From Desulfocapsa sp. (GTDB lineage Bacteria > Desulfobacterota > Desulfobulbia > Desulfobulbales > Desulfocapsaceae), in NCBI GenBank assembly GCA_029934815.1, contig JAOZLM010000072.1, positions 3,779 through 9,265 on the forward strand: a stretch of DNA of 5,487 nt, read 5' to 3'. Below are positions 1 to 5,487 of this stretch, in pieces; within the stretch, counting starts at the first letter, position 1, and each line of letters opens with the position of its first letter. Under the pieces are notes generated by a model. It saw nothing but the letters and a program-made list of their open reading frames with translations, ran no database searches and was not told the origin of the DNA. The position numbers and the translations under genes were made by a program.

Positions 1-9
1 AAAAAATAT

Positions 10-13
10 AGGA
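10..13 (+). promoter_or_regulatory. Ribosome binding site of the protease gene
   Basis: AGGA lies 6 bases before the GTG start at 20. It decides the start, because the ATG at 18-20 is immediately followed by TGA at 21-23 and cannot open the gene. Confidence 0.6.
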
Positions 14-19
14 CACAAT

Positions 20-1372
20 GTGAAACCTTTAACAGCACCAGCTCTTATTTTCTCAATTTTCCTTTTCATTATGCCTTCTATTTCTCTTGCTGCCATCTCT
101 CAGGAGCAGCAGGAAGCCACCTATAGGCAGCTGGAAGTCTTTGCCAACGTACTCAGTATTCTACAGGAAAATTACCTGGAAGAAATTGATGCGGACACAA
201 CCATAGAAGGGGCTATCAGCGGTATGCTGCTTTCCCTTGACCCGCACTCATCCTATCTCACTGCTGAGGACTTTGATGAACTCCAGGAAGAAACCAGGGG
301 GAATTTTTCAGGTGTGGGCATTGAACTCACTATACGTGACTCTATCCTCACCGTTATCTCTCCAATTGCAGGAACACCTGCCGACAAAGCAGGGATTATG
401 GCAAAAGACCTGATTGTAAAGATAAACGGGGAAGCCACAAAAAGTATGCCCTCCATGGAGGCAGTAAAACTTCTACGCGGCCCCAAGGGAAGTGAAGTCA
501 CTATATCCATATACCGTGATGGCTGGGAAGAATTGCAGGATTTCACCATTGTTCGCGATATCATTTCACTGCACAGTGTAAACGGCCTGATGCTTGAGCC
601 AGGCTTTGCCTATATTCGAATTACCAATTTCCAGGAACAGACGACAAAGGATCTAAAAGAAACGCTGAATGAACTAAACATGGATTCAACCGTCAAGGGA
701 CTTGTCCTTGATCTTCGTAACAACCCTGGTGGGCTGCTCGACCAGGCGATATCCGTCTCTGATGTTTTCCTTGAAGAAGGGCTTGTAGTGTACACCAAGG
801 GCAGGATTCCTGAACAGAACATGACCTTTCAGGCCCATGCCAACAACGGTAAAAACACCTATCCTCTTGTCATTTTAGTTAATGAAGGTTCAGCCAGTGC
901 TTCTGAAATTGTAGCTGGTGCCATTCAGGATCACCAGCGGGGTGTAATCGTTGGCAGCACAACGTTTGGCAAAGGATCAGTACAAACCATCCTGCCGATG
1001 CCAGGGGGATCTGGATTACGCCTTACCACGGCACGTTATTACACCCCTGATGGCAGATCCATTCAGGCCACAGGAATAGTGCCTGACGTTGAAGTGCCCT
1101 ATATCCCCTTTGTAGAGCAGCGAAAAGACAAACAGCTCTCCCTTGCAATTGTACGGGAAGCGGATCTTAAGAACCACATTCTAAATAGTATTAAGCCGGA
1201 CAAGAACTCATCCGCCAACAATCAGGAAAACAAAGAAAAAGAAGAACTGCAAGGTGAATACAAGGACGCTCAGGCTCAGCTCAAAAAAGACAATCAGTTG
1301 CGTACAGCGTTGAATATCTTAAAGAGTTTAAACCTGTATACAAAAACAAAACCTACTCAAAAAGACGTCTAA
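20..1372 (+). CDS. ctpA: S41-family C-terminal processing peptidase (CtpA/Prc type), secreted
   Basis: A periplasmic serine protease that recognises and cleaves C-terminal regions of envelope proteins. Residues 1-24 form a Sec signal peptide (Lys2, hydrophobic core, likely cleavage after SLA). A PDZ domain spans about 90-180, with a GVGIEL carboxylate-binding loop at 98-103. The S41 catalytic domain follows to about 365. The nucleophile is Ser293 in GSASASEI, with Lys318 in FGKGSVQ and Gln322 completing the Ser-Lys-Gln arrangement; the 25- and 4-residue spacings match E. coli Prc (S452/K477/Q481). Other family blocks are DPHSSYL (74-80), DLRNNPGGLL (231-240) and YTPDGRSIQ (341-349). The tail from about 385 to 450 is Lys/Glu/Gln-rich and probably helical. 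Length fits CtpA rather than the longer Prc. The GTG start has AGGA 6 bases upstream, and the next in-frame Met (18) would destroy the signal peptide. The 3' end overlaps the convergent TPR gene by 20 bases. Family assignment is very secure; the natural substrate is unknown. Confidence 0.96.
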   Translation: MKPLTAPALIFSIFLFIMPSISLAAISQEQQEATYRQLEVFANVLSILQENYLEEIDADTTIEGAISGMLLSLDPHSSYLTAEDFDELQEETRGNFSGVGIELTIRDSILTVISPIAGTPADKAGIMAKDLIVKINGEATKSMPSMEAVKLLRGPKGSEVTISIYRDGWEELQDFTIVRDIISLHSVNGLMLEPGFAYIRITNFQEQTTKDLKETLNELNMDSTVKGLVLDLRNNPGGLLDQAISVSDVFLEEGLVVYTKGRIPEQNMTFQAHANNGKNTYPLVILVNEGSASASEIVAGAIQDHQRGVIVGSTTFGKGSVQTILPMPGGSGLRLTTARYYTPDGRSIQATGIVPDVEVPYIPFVEQRKDKQLSLAIVREADLKNHILNSIKPDKNSSANNQENKEKEELQGEYKDAQAQLKKDNQLRTALNILKSLNLYTKTKPTQKDV

Positions 1373-2246
1373 ACTCTACCCGGCTATTCAGCGATTGAGC
1401 ACCAACAGAACTGCTAATCTCCAGAGGCTGGTTGTCGCCATACCAAACAACGTCAATTCGGTCAGGGTCGATCAAAAAATTGGTCACCAGCTGATCTTTT
1501 ATCATAACCGCTCGACTTTCAGATACTTCCAGTGCTGCCTGCGGTGTCGGGTATACCGAGTCCACATAGGTGGCTATTTCAAAACGGACAAACTTCAAAG
1601 CATCATCCTGCATGGCCTGTCCAACAGCCGCAAGTTGCCTGATACCTGTTGGCAGTAACTGCTTTGTGGCCTCTACAAACGCAACATTGTACTGCAACAC
1701 CGGGCCAGTCAGCAACAGAGTCATATTAGAAGATATTTTCCCACGATGATCCATAACCTGAACAAATTCACCAACACTGACGATACCACCGGCAAGTGCC
1801 TTTCTTTTAACCTCAAGACGGGCGAGCCGACTTCCGGTTCGATCACTTTGCGGCATAAGTCGACTGGCATTGTTATATGCGACTATCGCATCATCTAGCA
1901 ATCCTCGATATATATAGACATCTCCCATCCCCGCATAAGCTTTTCCCATTTGTGGATTCAGGAGCACTGCCTTCTGATAATACCCAAGGGCTTTATCATA
2001 TTTTCGGTATCTTTCAAGGCTCAAAGCATACTTGTAATTCACCTGAGCATCTTCCGGGCACTGAATAATCAGATTGCTCAACAGTTTACGTTTCTGCTTC
2101 AAATTACGTTCGGCTTTCATTGCCTTTTTCAGGGTTTCACATTCAGCCGCAAGGGAAGGAGCAGCAACACAAACGCTGAGGAGAAGCGCAAACAATATAT
2201 GCCAGATAGTTTTTGTCATTACAATGAGGCGTAAAACAACGCACAC
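1353..2246 (-). CDS. Periplasmic TPR protein with divergent C-terminal OmpA-like domain
   Basis: No specific gene name is recognised. An N-terminal Sec signal peptide leads to a likely signal peptidase I site at SLA/A (about residue 33 from the GTG). Two TPR units follow, about 67-99 and 101-133, with the expected A-L, Y, A, Y, A and final P pattern (LNPQ, LMPQ). A Lys/Arg-rich linker leads to a C-terminal domain (about 185-297) resembling OmpA-like peptidoglycan-binding domains: a YNVAFVEAT strand, LLPTGIRQLAAV helix, YVDS, VSESRA, IDPDRI, YGDNQP and a terminal NSRVEF. Asp229 and Arg245 correspond to the residues that bind diaminopimelate in OmpA, although the usual GHTD reads TYVD and the loop has one extra residue. 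Mature Cys36 and Cys63 could pair. The start is uncertain: GTG at 2246, or ATG at 2219 (Met10), which gives a tidier signal peptide; neither has a clean Shine-Dalgarno sequence. The gene follows era in the same direction after 126 bases and overlaps the protease gene tail by 20 bases. It may tether a protein complex to the cell wall (inference). Confidence 0.88.
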   Translation of the reverse strand: MCVVLRLIVMTKTIWHILFALLLSVCVAAPSLAAECETLKKAMKAERNLKQKRKLLSNLIIQCPEDAQVNYKYALSLERYRKYDKALGYYQKAVLLNPQMGKAYAGMGDVYIYRGLLDDAIVAYNNASRLMPQSDRTGSRLARLEVKRKALAGGIVSVGEFVQVMDHRGKISSNMTLLLTGPVLQYNVAFVEATKQLLPTGIRQLAAVGQAMQDDALKFVRFEIATYVDSVYPTPQAALEVSESRAVMIKDQLVTNFLIDPDRIDVVWYGDNQPLEISSSVGAQSLNSRVEFRRLFE

Positions 2247-2282
2247 TCCATGTTACAATGTGCCTTTAACAACACATTAATT

Positions 2283-2319
2283 TGGTAGAAAATTAAATAT
2301 TTAGATCTAACTACTACCA
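2283..2319. repeat. AT-rich inverted repeat between era and the TPR gene
   Basis: TGGTAG (2283-2288) and CTACCA (2314-2319) are inverted around 25 bases that contain two 10-base perfect palindromes, TAAATATTTA (2294-2303) and TTAGATCTAA (2301-2310). The stem is only 6 bp and no T-run follows it on the minus strand, so it does not look like an intrinsic terminator for era. It could be an operator or a weak structure in an era-TPR transcript. The AT-rich setting makes chance palindromes plausible. Confidence 0.3.
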
Positions 2320-2372
2320 CAAGATCGTATTTCTTATCAACAGATAAATGGATGAACAATCCGCTGAACCCA

Positions 2373-3296
2373 TTAAAAACCCAACTCTTTCAGGAAACGT
2401 TCATCCCTTGACCAGTTTTTTCGTACCTTAACCCACAACTTTAAAAGCACCTTCTGTCCCAGCATTTTTTCAATATCTTTACGTGCTGCAGTTCCTATAC
2501 TTTTCAGTTTTTTGCCCCCTTTTCCTATCACGATTCCCTTCTGAGAACTTCGCTCAAGCACTATGGTGGCATGGATTGTGGTCATCTGTTTTTTTTCATC
2601 TTCCTGAAAAGATTCGATTGTCACGGCAGAAGAGTAGGGAATTTCCTGACCTGTAAGGATAAATAATTTTTCCCGCACAATTTCAGCCACCAGAAAACGT
2701 TCCGTTGCATCCGTTGGAATATCCTCAGGGAAATATCTGGGCCCGACAGGCAAGATAGAAAGCAACTCATCAATAACAGCTCCTGTCCCCTCACCAGTCA
2801 ACGCCGACAATGGTAAGATTGAATGAAAAGGATAAAGATCTGTGTATTTCTGGATCATGGGCAGCAAGGTTTCTTTCTCCTGTAGATCAACCTTATTCAA
2901 AACAAGAATTACCGGTGAAGCAACACCTTCCATCTGTTCAAGAAGTTCCTGTTGCTTCCCTTTCTCAACTTTTGCAGGTAATGGGAGTGACACATCAATC
3001 ATATATAAAATAGCATCCACATCTTTCAGGCTGTCCATGGCAATACGAACCATTTCCCGGTTCAGTGGCTGACGAGCTTTATGCAGACCCGGTGTATCAA
3101 GCAGAACAATCTGGTAATCCTCACCATTGACCACTCCCAATATTCGGTTCCTGGTGGTTTGTGGCCTGTGGCTCACAATTGATATCTTCTGGCCGAGCAG
3201 ATAATTCATCAACGTGGATTTACCTGCATTGGGGGGACCGACAATGGCGACCATTCCTGAGCGAATATCACCCTGTAGAAAATTCATATCTATCAA
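2373..3296 (-). CDS. era: GTPase Era, 30S ribosome assembly factor
   Basis: Era is an essential-type GTPase that binds the 3' end of 16S rRNA and couples 30S maturation to GTP state and growth. All G motifs are intact: G1 GPPNAGKST (20-28), G2 region PQTTR with Thr47/Thr48 (45-49), G3 DTPG (67-70), G4 NKVD (134-137) and G5 SAL (164-166). The C-terminal type II KH RNA-binding domain has its loop at 254-268 (GIVIGKGGKKLKSIG). The terminal NWSRDERFLKELGF is a typical Era ending. At 307 residues it is full length. The start is TTG at 3296: AGAGGA sits 8 bases upstream, whereas the ATG at 3287 (Met4) would be 17 bases away. In many proteobacteria era follows rnc; here its upstream neighbour is a divergent exoribonuclease. 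A TPR gene follows in the same direction with no evident terminator. Identification is essentially certain. Confidence 0.98.
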   Translation of the reverse strand: MIDMNFLQGDIRSGMVAIVGPPNAGKSTLMNYLLGQKISIVSHRPQTTRNRILGVVNGEDYQIVLLDTPGLHKARQPLNREMVRIAMDSLKDVDAILYMIDVSLPLPAKVEKGKQQELLEQMEGVASPVILVLNKVDLQEKETLLPMIQKYTDLYPFHSILPLSALTGEGTGAVIDELLSILPVGPRYFPEDIPTDATERFLVAEIVREKLFILTGQEIPYSSAVTIESFQEDEKKQMTTIHATIVLERSSQKGIVIGKGGKKLKSIGTAARKDIEKMLGQKVLLKLWVKVRKNWSRDERFLKELGF

Positions 3297-3304
3297 TTGT
3301 TCGT

Positions 3305-3310
3305 TCCTCT
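3305..3310 (-). promoter_or_regulatory. Ribosome binding site of era
   Basis: AGAGGA on the minus strand ends 8 bases before the TTG at 3296. This favours TTG over the ATG 9 bases further in. Confidence 0.65.
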
Positions 3311-3343
3311 AAAAAAATTTCAGTGCTCTTCTTGCAAAAGCAC

Positions 3344-3349
3344 ATTATA
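3344..3349 (-). promoter_or_regulatory. Candidate -10 element for era
   Basis: Minus-strand TATAAT is a perfect sigma-70-type -10 hexamer, about 47 bases before the era start and directly beside the left arm of the inverted repeat at 3351-3418. The sequence 17 bases upstream (AAGAAC, 3367-3372) is a poor -35 match (2 of 6), and there is no extended -10 TG. The promoter would therefore be weak or activator-dependent. Its upstream part would lie inside the repeat. Confidence 0.35.
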
Positions 3350-3350
3350 G

Positions 3351-3418
3351 TGATGGCGTCGTAAAAGTTCTTCATCTTCTTCGTTACTTCGAATATGACG
3401 TCTTTTACTTAGCCATCA
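3351..3418. repeat. 68-base imperfect inverted repeat (MITE-like or regulatory hairpin)
   Basis: The left arm at 3351-3367 (TGATGGC-GTC-GTAAAAG) and the right arm at 3402-3418 (CTTTTAC-TTA-GCCATCA) are inverted copies with 14 of 17 positions pairing: two perfect 7-bp blocks flank a 3x3 internal loop. The 34-base centre can pair further, TCAT (3372-3375) with ATGA (3395-3398) and TTCG (3380-3383) with CGAA (3390-3393). The result is one long interrupted hairpin. It occupies the era/exoribonuclease divergent intergenic region. No convincing target-site duplication is visible. It resembles short interspersed palindromic elements I associate with Desulfobacterota genomes (impression, not checked). 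It might instead be an operator or a leader hairpin of the downstream RNase mRNA. Confidence 0.65.
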
Positions 3419-3437
3419 AATTTTCAACTTTTATACC
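3409..3437 (+). promoter_or_regulatory. Weak candidate promoter for the exoribonuclease gene
   Basis: TTAGCC (3409-3414, 3 of 6 to TTGACA) lies 17 bases before TATACC (3432-3437, 4 of 6 to TATAAT). The -35 would fall in the right arm of the inverted repeat. These are only partial matches in AT-rich DNA. If real, the leader would be about 40 bases and would exclude most of the hairpin. Confidence 0.2.
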
Positions 3438-3467
3438 AGATAACCGTTTTTATTTCACCGTTAGTTC

Positions 3468-3474
3468 GGAAAGG
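3468..3474 (+). promoter_or_regulatory. Ribosome binding site of the exoribonuclease gene
   Basis: GGAAAGG ends 9 bases before the GTG start at 3484. The frame is open upstream to a stop at 3310-3312 but offers no ATG, GTG or TTG there, so this site fixes the start. Confidence 0.6.
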
Positions 3475-3483
3475 CTGCAACTC

Positions 3484-5484
3484 GTGTCAAGCACAGGAAA
3501 ACTCATAGAATACCTGGATGGAGGGAAATTCCTCTGTGCGTATGTGACAGGCAGCCAGGCAAAACGCTTACGTCTGATCAATCAAAACGGCAGGGAGATG
3601 AACCTCCCGCTCTCCCGTGTAGTCCATAGCTCTGTAGCTAACCATAGCGTAGAGCTAACCCGTGAAGAACTCACCCGCCAACTGCAGCAAACAGCAAATA
3701 CCAGAACTCAGCTCATGGAGAAAATCGATCTTCGGGAGATCTGGGAACTCACATCTGATGAGAACAGTAATACCTTTAAAGCAGAATTTTTAGCGGAACT
3801 GAGTTTTGGAAAAGATGCAGATGACAACATTGTAGCTGCCTTTCTGCGCAGTGTATTTACCGACCGCCTCTACTTCAAATACAAAGAGAACCGTGTTGTT
3901 GCCCACTCCGCTGAACAAATCGATCAACTCCTGAAACAACGAAATAAAGAAGCTGAAACAGAGGCACTTATTGAAAGTGGCGCTAATCTTTTACAAGAGA
4001 TAAACGAAGGCAACACTAAAAATATTCTGGAAAAAGAAGGCGCTAAAGATGTCATTAAAATCATGCGCGACTTCTACATTTACGAAGGTGATGCAAAAGA
4101 GGCTGATGTTGCCAGAAAGATTTTAAAAACTGCCGGCATGAACAGGCCTCACGACCCGTTCCATCTTCTTGTAAAAGCAGGAGTGTGGGATAAGAATGAA
4201 AACATCCCTCTCTTGCGTAAAGAAATACCGGTTAATTTCCCGCTCCTTGCCATCCAGCAAGCGGAAATGCTTTTGCAGCAGGGAACAGAGAAGTTATTTC
4301 AGGATCCTGCCAGAAAAGATTTCACCCATCTGAAGCCCATGACCATCGATGGTGCCAGCACCCTCGACTTTGACGATGCTCTCACTGTAGAAAAAGATGG
4401 CGAGAATTTCCTGGTAGGGGTTCATATTTCAGATGTTGCCCATTATGTGCGTCCGGAAGATCCACTCTTTATGGAGGCTCTGCAACGAGGCACCTCGATT
4501 TATTTTCCTGAAGGGCAGATCCCCATGCTGCCGCGTCATCTTTCTCAGGGGATTTGCAGTCTTATCCAGGGCGAAATACGGGCAGCACTCAGTTTTATGA
4601 TATTATTGTCCCCGGATGCAGAAGTTTTGCGCATTCGTATTAACCCGACAGTAATCAAAGTAGCCAGACGTCTCACTTATGATGAGGCAGATACCATGAT
4701 CAAGAGTGATCCGGAACTTGCAATCCTCAACGACCTTCGTATGAAACTGCGAAACAAACGTCTTGATAACGGTGCACTGCTTCTGCCCTTCCCCGATGTA
4801 AATATTCATATCCACGACGGCAATAAAATCCATGTGAGCCTTGCTGACACCGATACCCCTTCCCGGACACTGGTTTCTGAAATGATGATTCTGGCCAATA
4901 CGGAAGCAGCACGGTATGTATCAGACAGGATGACACCCGGTTTATTCAGATCTCAAAAGCCACCACGTAAACGTGTGGTACATGGGATGGATACAGATCT
5001 TTATCTGAATTCAAAACAGCGAAAGATGTTGTCACGGGGTGAACTCCTGATTGCAGCTAAACCTCATAGTGGACTCGGTGTAAATCAATACACTACCATT
5101 ACATCCCCCATACGTCGTTTACTCGATCTTGTTATGCAGCATCAGATTCACTCCATTGTGAGACGTGAGGAGTTCAGGTTTACAGAGGAGATGTGCAAAG
5201 ATTTCACATCGGTGATTGGACGTACTCTTGCTAATGCAAATAGTGTTCGGCAACAGCGTCATCGCTACTGGTTATTGAAATACCTTGAGGCCAGACAAAA
5301 CATTCCCCTTGATGCACTTGTTTTGGATTCTGGTGCTAAACGAACTTTTTTACTGCTTACTGATATCTTGTTGAATTTTGATATGCCTACACCTGGACAG
5401 AATGTTCCGGAGCCTGGCAGTACTGTTACTGTGAAAGTTGTTCGGGTTGATGCTCTAGACAACACCCTACGCTTCGAATGGTGA
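3484..5484 (+). CDS. RNase II/R-family (RNB domain) 3'-5' exoribonuclease, short form
   Basis: A processive, metal-dependent 3'-5' exoribonuclease acting in mRNA decay and RNA maturation in the cytoplasm. The RNB domain spans about 278-600. All four metal-binding aspartates are present in TIDGASTLDFDD (Asp289, Asp295, Asp297, Asp298). It continues with HISDVAHYV (314-322), IYFPEGQIPMLP (339-350), LSQGICSL (353-360), the SEMMILAN block with Glu466 (465-472) and TSPIRRLLDLV (540-550), whose arginines match the RNase II catalytic region. The C-terminus (about 605-666) is a compact S1-like barrel with no basic tail. The first ~270 residues do not look like RNase R cold-shock domains: a small beta-rich segment (about 5-48), then a mainly helical region with a winged-helix-like stretch (about 85-140). 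This layout recalls the cyanobacterial/plastid type. At 666 residues it is nearer RNase II (644) than RNase R (813 in E. coli), so rnb or rnr is not assigned. The start is GTG. Confidence 0.93.
   Translation: MSSTGKLIEYLDGGKFLCAYVTGSQAKRLRLINQNGREMNLPLSRVVHSSVANHSVELTREELTRQLQQTANTRTQLMEKIDLREIWELTSDENSNTFKAEFLAELSFGKDADDNIVAAFLRSVFTDRLYFKYKENRVVAHSAEQIDQLLKQRNKEAETEALIESGANLLQEINEGNTKNILEKEGAKDVIKIMRDFYIYEGDAKEADVARKILKTAGMNRPHDPFHLLVKAGVWDKNENIPLLRKEIPVNFPLLAIQQAEMLLQQGTEKLFQDPARKDFTHLKPMTIDGASTLDFDDALTVEKDGENFLVGVHISDVAHYVRPEDPLFMEALQRGTSIYFPEGQIPMLPRHLSQGICSLIQGEIRAALSFMILLSPDAEVLRIRINPTVIKVARRLTYDEADTMIKSDPELAILNDLRMKLRNKRLDNGALLLPFPDVNIHIHDGNKIHVSLADTDTPSRTLVSEMMILANTEAARYVSDRMTPGLFRSQKPPRKRVVHGMDTDLYLNSKQRKMLSRGELLIAAKPHSGLGVNQYTTITSPIRRLLDLVMQHQIHSIVRREEFRFTEEMCKDFTSVIGRTLANANSVRQQRHRYWLLKYLEARQNIPLDALVLDSGAKRTFLLLTDILLNFDMPTPGQNVPEPGSTVTVKVVRVDALDNTLRFEW
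3627..3657 (+). other. Potential hairpin in the early coding region of the exoribonuclease mRNA
   Basis: TAGCTCT (3627-3633) pairs perfectly with AGAGCTA (3651-3657). Inside it, two G-T wobble pairs and a bulged A lead to GCTA (3637-3640) paired with TAGC (3645-3648) around an ACCA tetraloop. The same stretch is also an imperfect ~18-base direct repeat: CCATAGC and AGCTAACC each occur twice. It encodes residues about 48-58, HSSVANHSVEL. It could be an RNA structure, or just a local duplication in coding sequence. Confidence 0.35.
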
Positions 5485-5486
5485 TG
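5484..5486 (+). other. Possible start codon of a downstream gene, overlapping the stop
   Basis: The exoribonuclease stop TGA (5482-5484) is followed as TGATG, placing an ATG at 5484-5486 that shares one base with the stop. Such junctions are common in translationally coupled operons. Only one further base is visible and there is no clear Shine-Dalgarno sequence, so this is only a hint. Confidence 0.2.
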
Positions 5487-5487
5487 G

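Noticed and set aside
1..23. An upstream gene ending in a GTGA overlap at the protease start
   Set aside because: The frame ending at TGA 21-23 already has a TAG at 9-11, so no coding frame runs into that overlap.
253..822. Minus-strand open frames inside the protease gene
   Set aside because: They are antisense to a strongly conserved S41 coding sequence and show no domain-like composition or convincing ribosome site.
1363..1370. AGACGTCT palindrome at the end of the protease gene as a terminator
   Set aside because: It is only an 8-base palindrome with no loop and no T-run, so it cannot form a useful terminator hairpin.
2168..2185. Lipoprotein signal in the TPR protein (LLSVC)
   Set aside because: Val at the position before Cys does not fit a lipobox, and a signal peptidase I site (SLA/A) follows a few residues later.
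1395..2280. Several plus-strand open frames opposite the TPR gene
   Set aside because: The opposite strand encodes a coherent signal peptide, TPR units and OmpA-like motifs, whereas these translations are low-complexity or Cys/His/Phe-rich shadows.
2810..3364. Plus-strand open frames opposite era and into the intergenic repeat
   Set aside because: Era motifs account for the DNA on the other strand, and the frames do not resemble any family.
3351..3424. The intergenic inverted repeat as an intrinsic terminator
   Set aside because: It lies between two genes that point away from each other, so no transcript needs to end there. The following ATTTT is short and the stem is interrupted.
4603..5465. 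Minus-strand open frames within the exoribonuclease gene
   Set aside because: They lie antisense to conserved RNB and S1-like sequence with no independent support.

Overview
The window is a conserved-gene stretch of a bacterial chromosome with four complete protein-coding genes and little spare DNA. Order and strand: a secreted C-terminal processing protease (20-1372, +), a periplasmic TPR protein with a divergent OmpA-like domain (1353-2246, -), the ribosome-assembly GTPase Era (2373-3296, -), and an RNase II/R-family exoribonuclease (3484-5484, +). There are no tRNA, rRNA, CRISPR or complete transposon signatures, and no gene-free stretch longer than 187 bases.

Organism: the genes indicate a diderm (Gram-negative) bacterium, because an OmpA-like peptidoglycan-binding domain follows a Sec signal peptide. 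Base composition looks moderate (mid-40s % GC by eye, not counted). The short RNase R-like enzyme, the separation of era from rnc, and an interspersed-repeat-like hairpin resemble what I associate with Desulfobacterota (Desulfobulbales-type sulfate reducers). That placement is an inference of low to moderate confidence.

Layout and logic: the left half is envelope biology. The S41 protease and the TPR/OmpA-like protein are convergent and overlap by 20 bases at their 3' ends. TPR proteins act as adaptors for Prc/CtpA proteases in E. coli (NlpI) and Pseudomonas (LbcA), so this pairing may be functional, though that is not shown here. The right half is RNA biology. Era and the RNB exoribonuclease are divergent and share a 187-base intergenic region. 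era and the TPR gene lie in the same direction, 126 bases apart, with no strong terminator between them, so they may be cotranscribed.

The most interesting non-coding structure is a 68-base imperfect inverted repeat (3351-3418) in the era/RNase intergenic region. Its two 17-base arms match at 14 positions, and it looks like a small mobile or regulatory hairpin element. A perfect TATAAT on the minus strand abuts it and could serve era. At least three of the four genes start with GTG or TTG rather than ATG.
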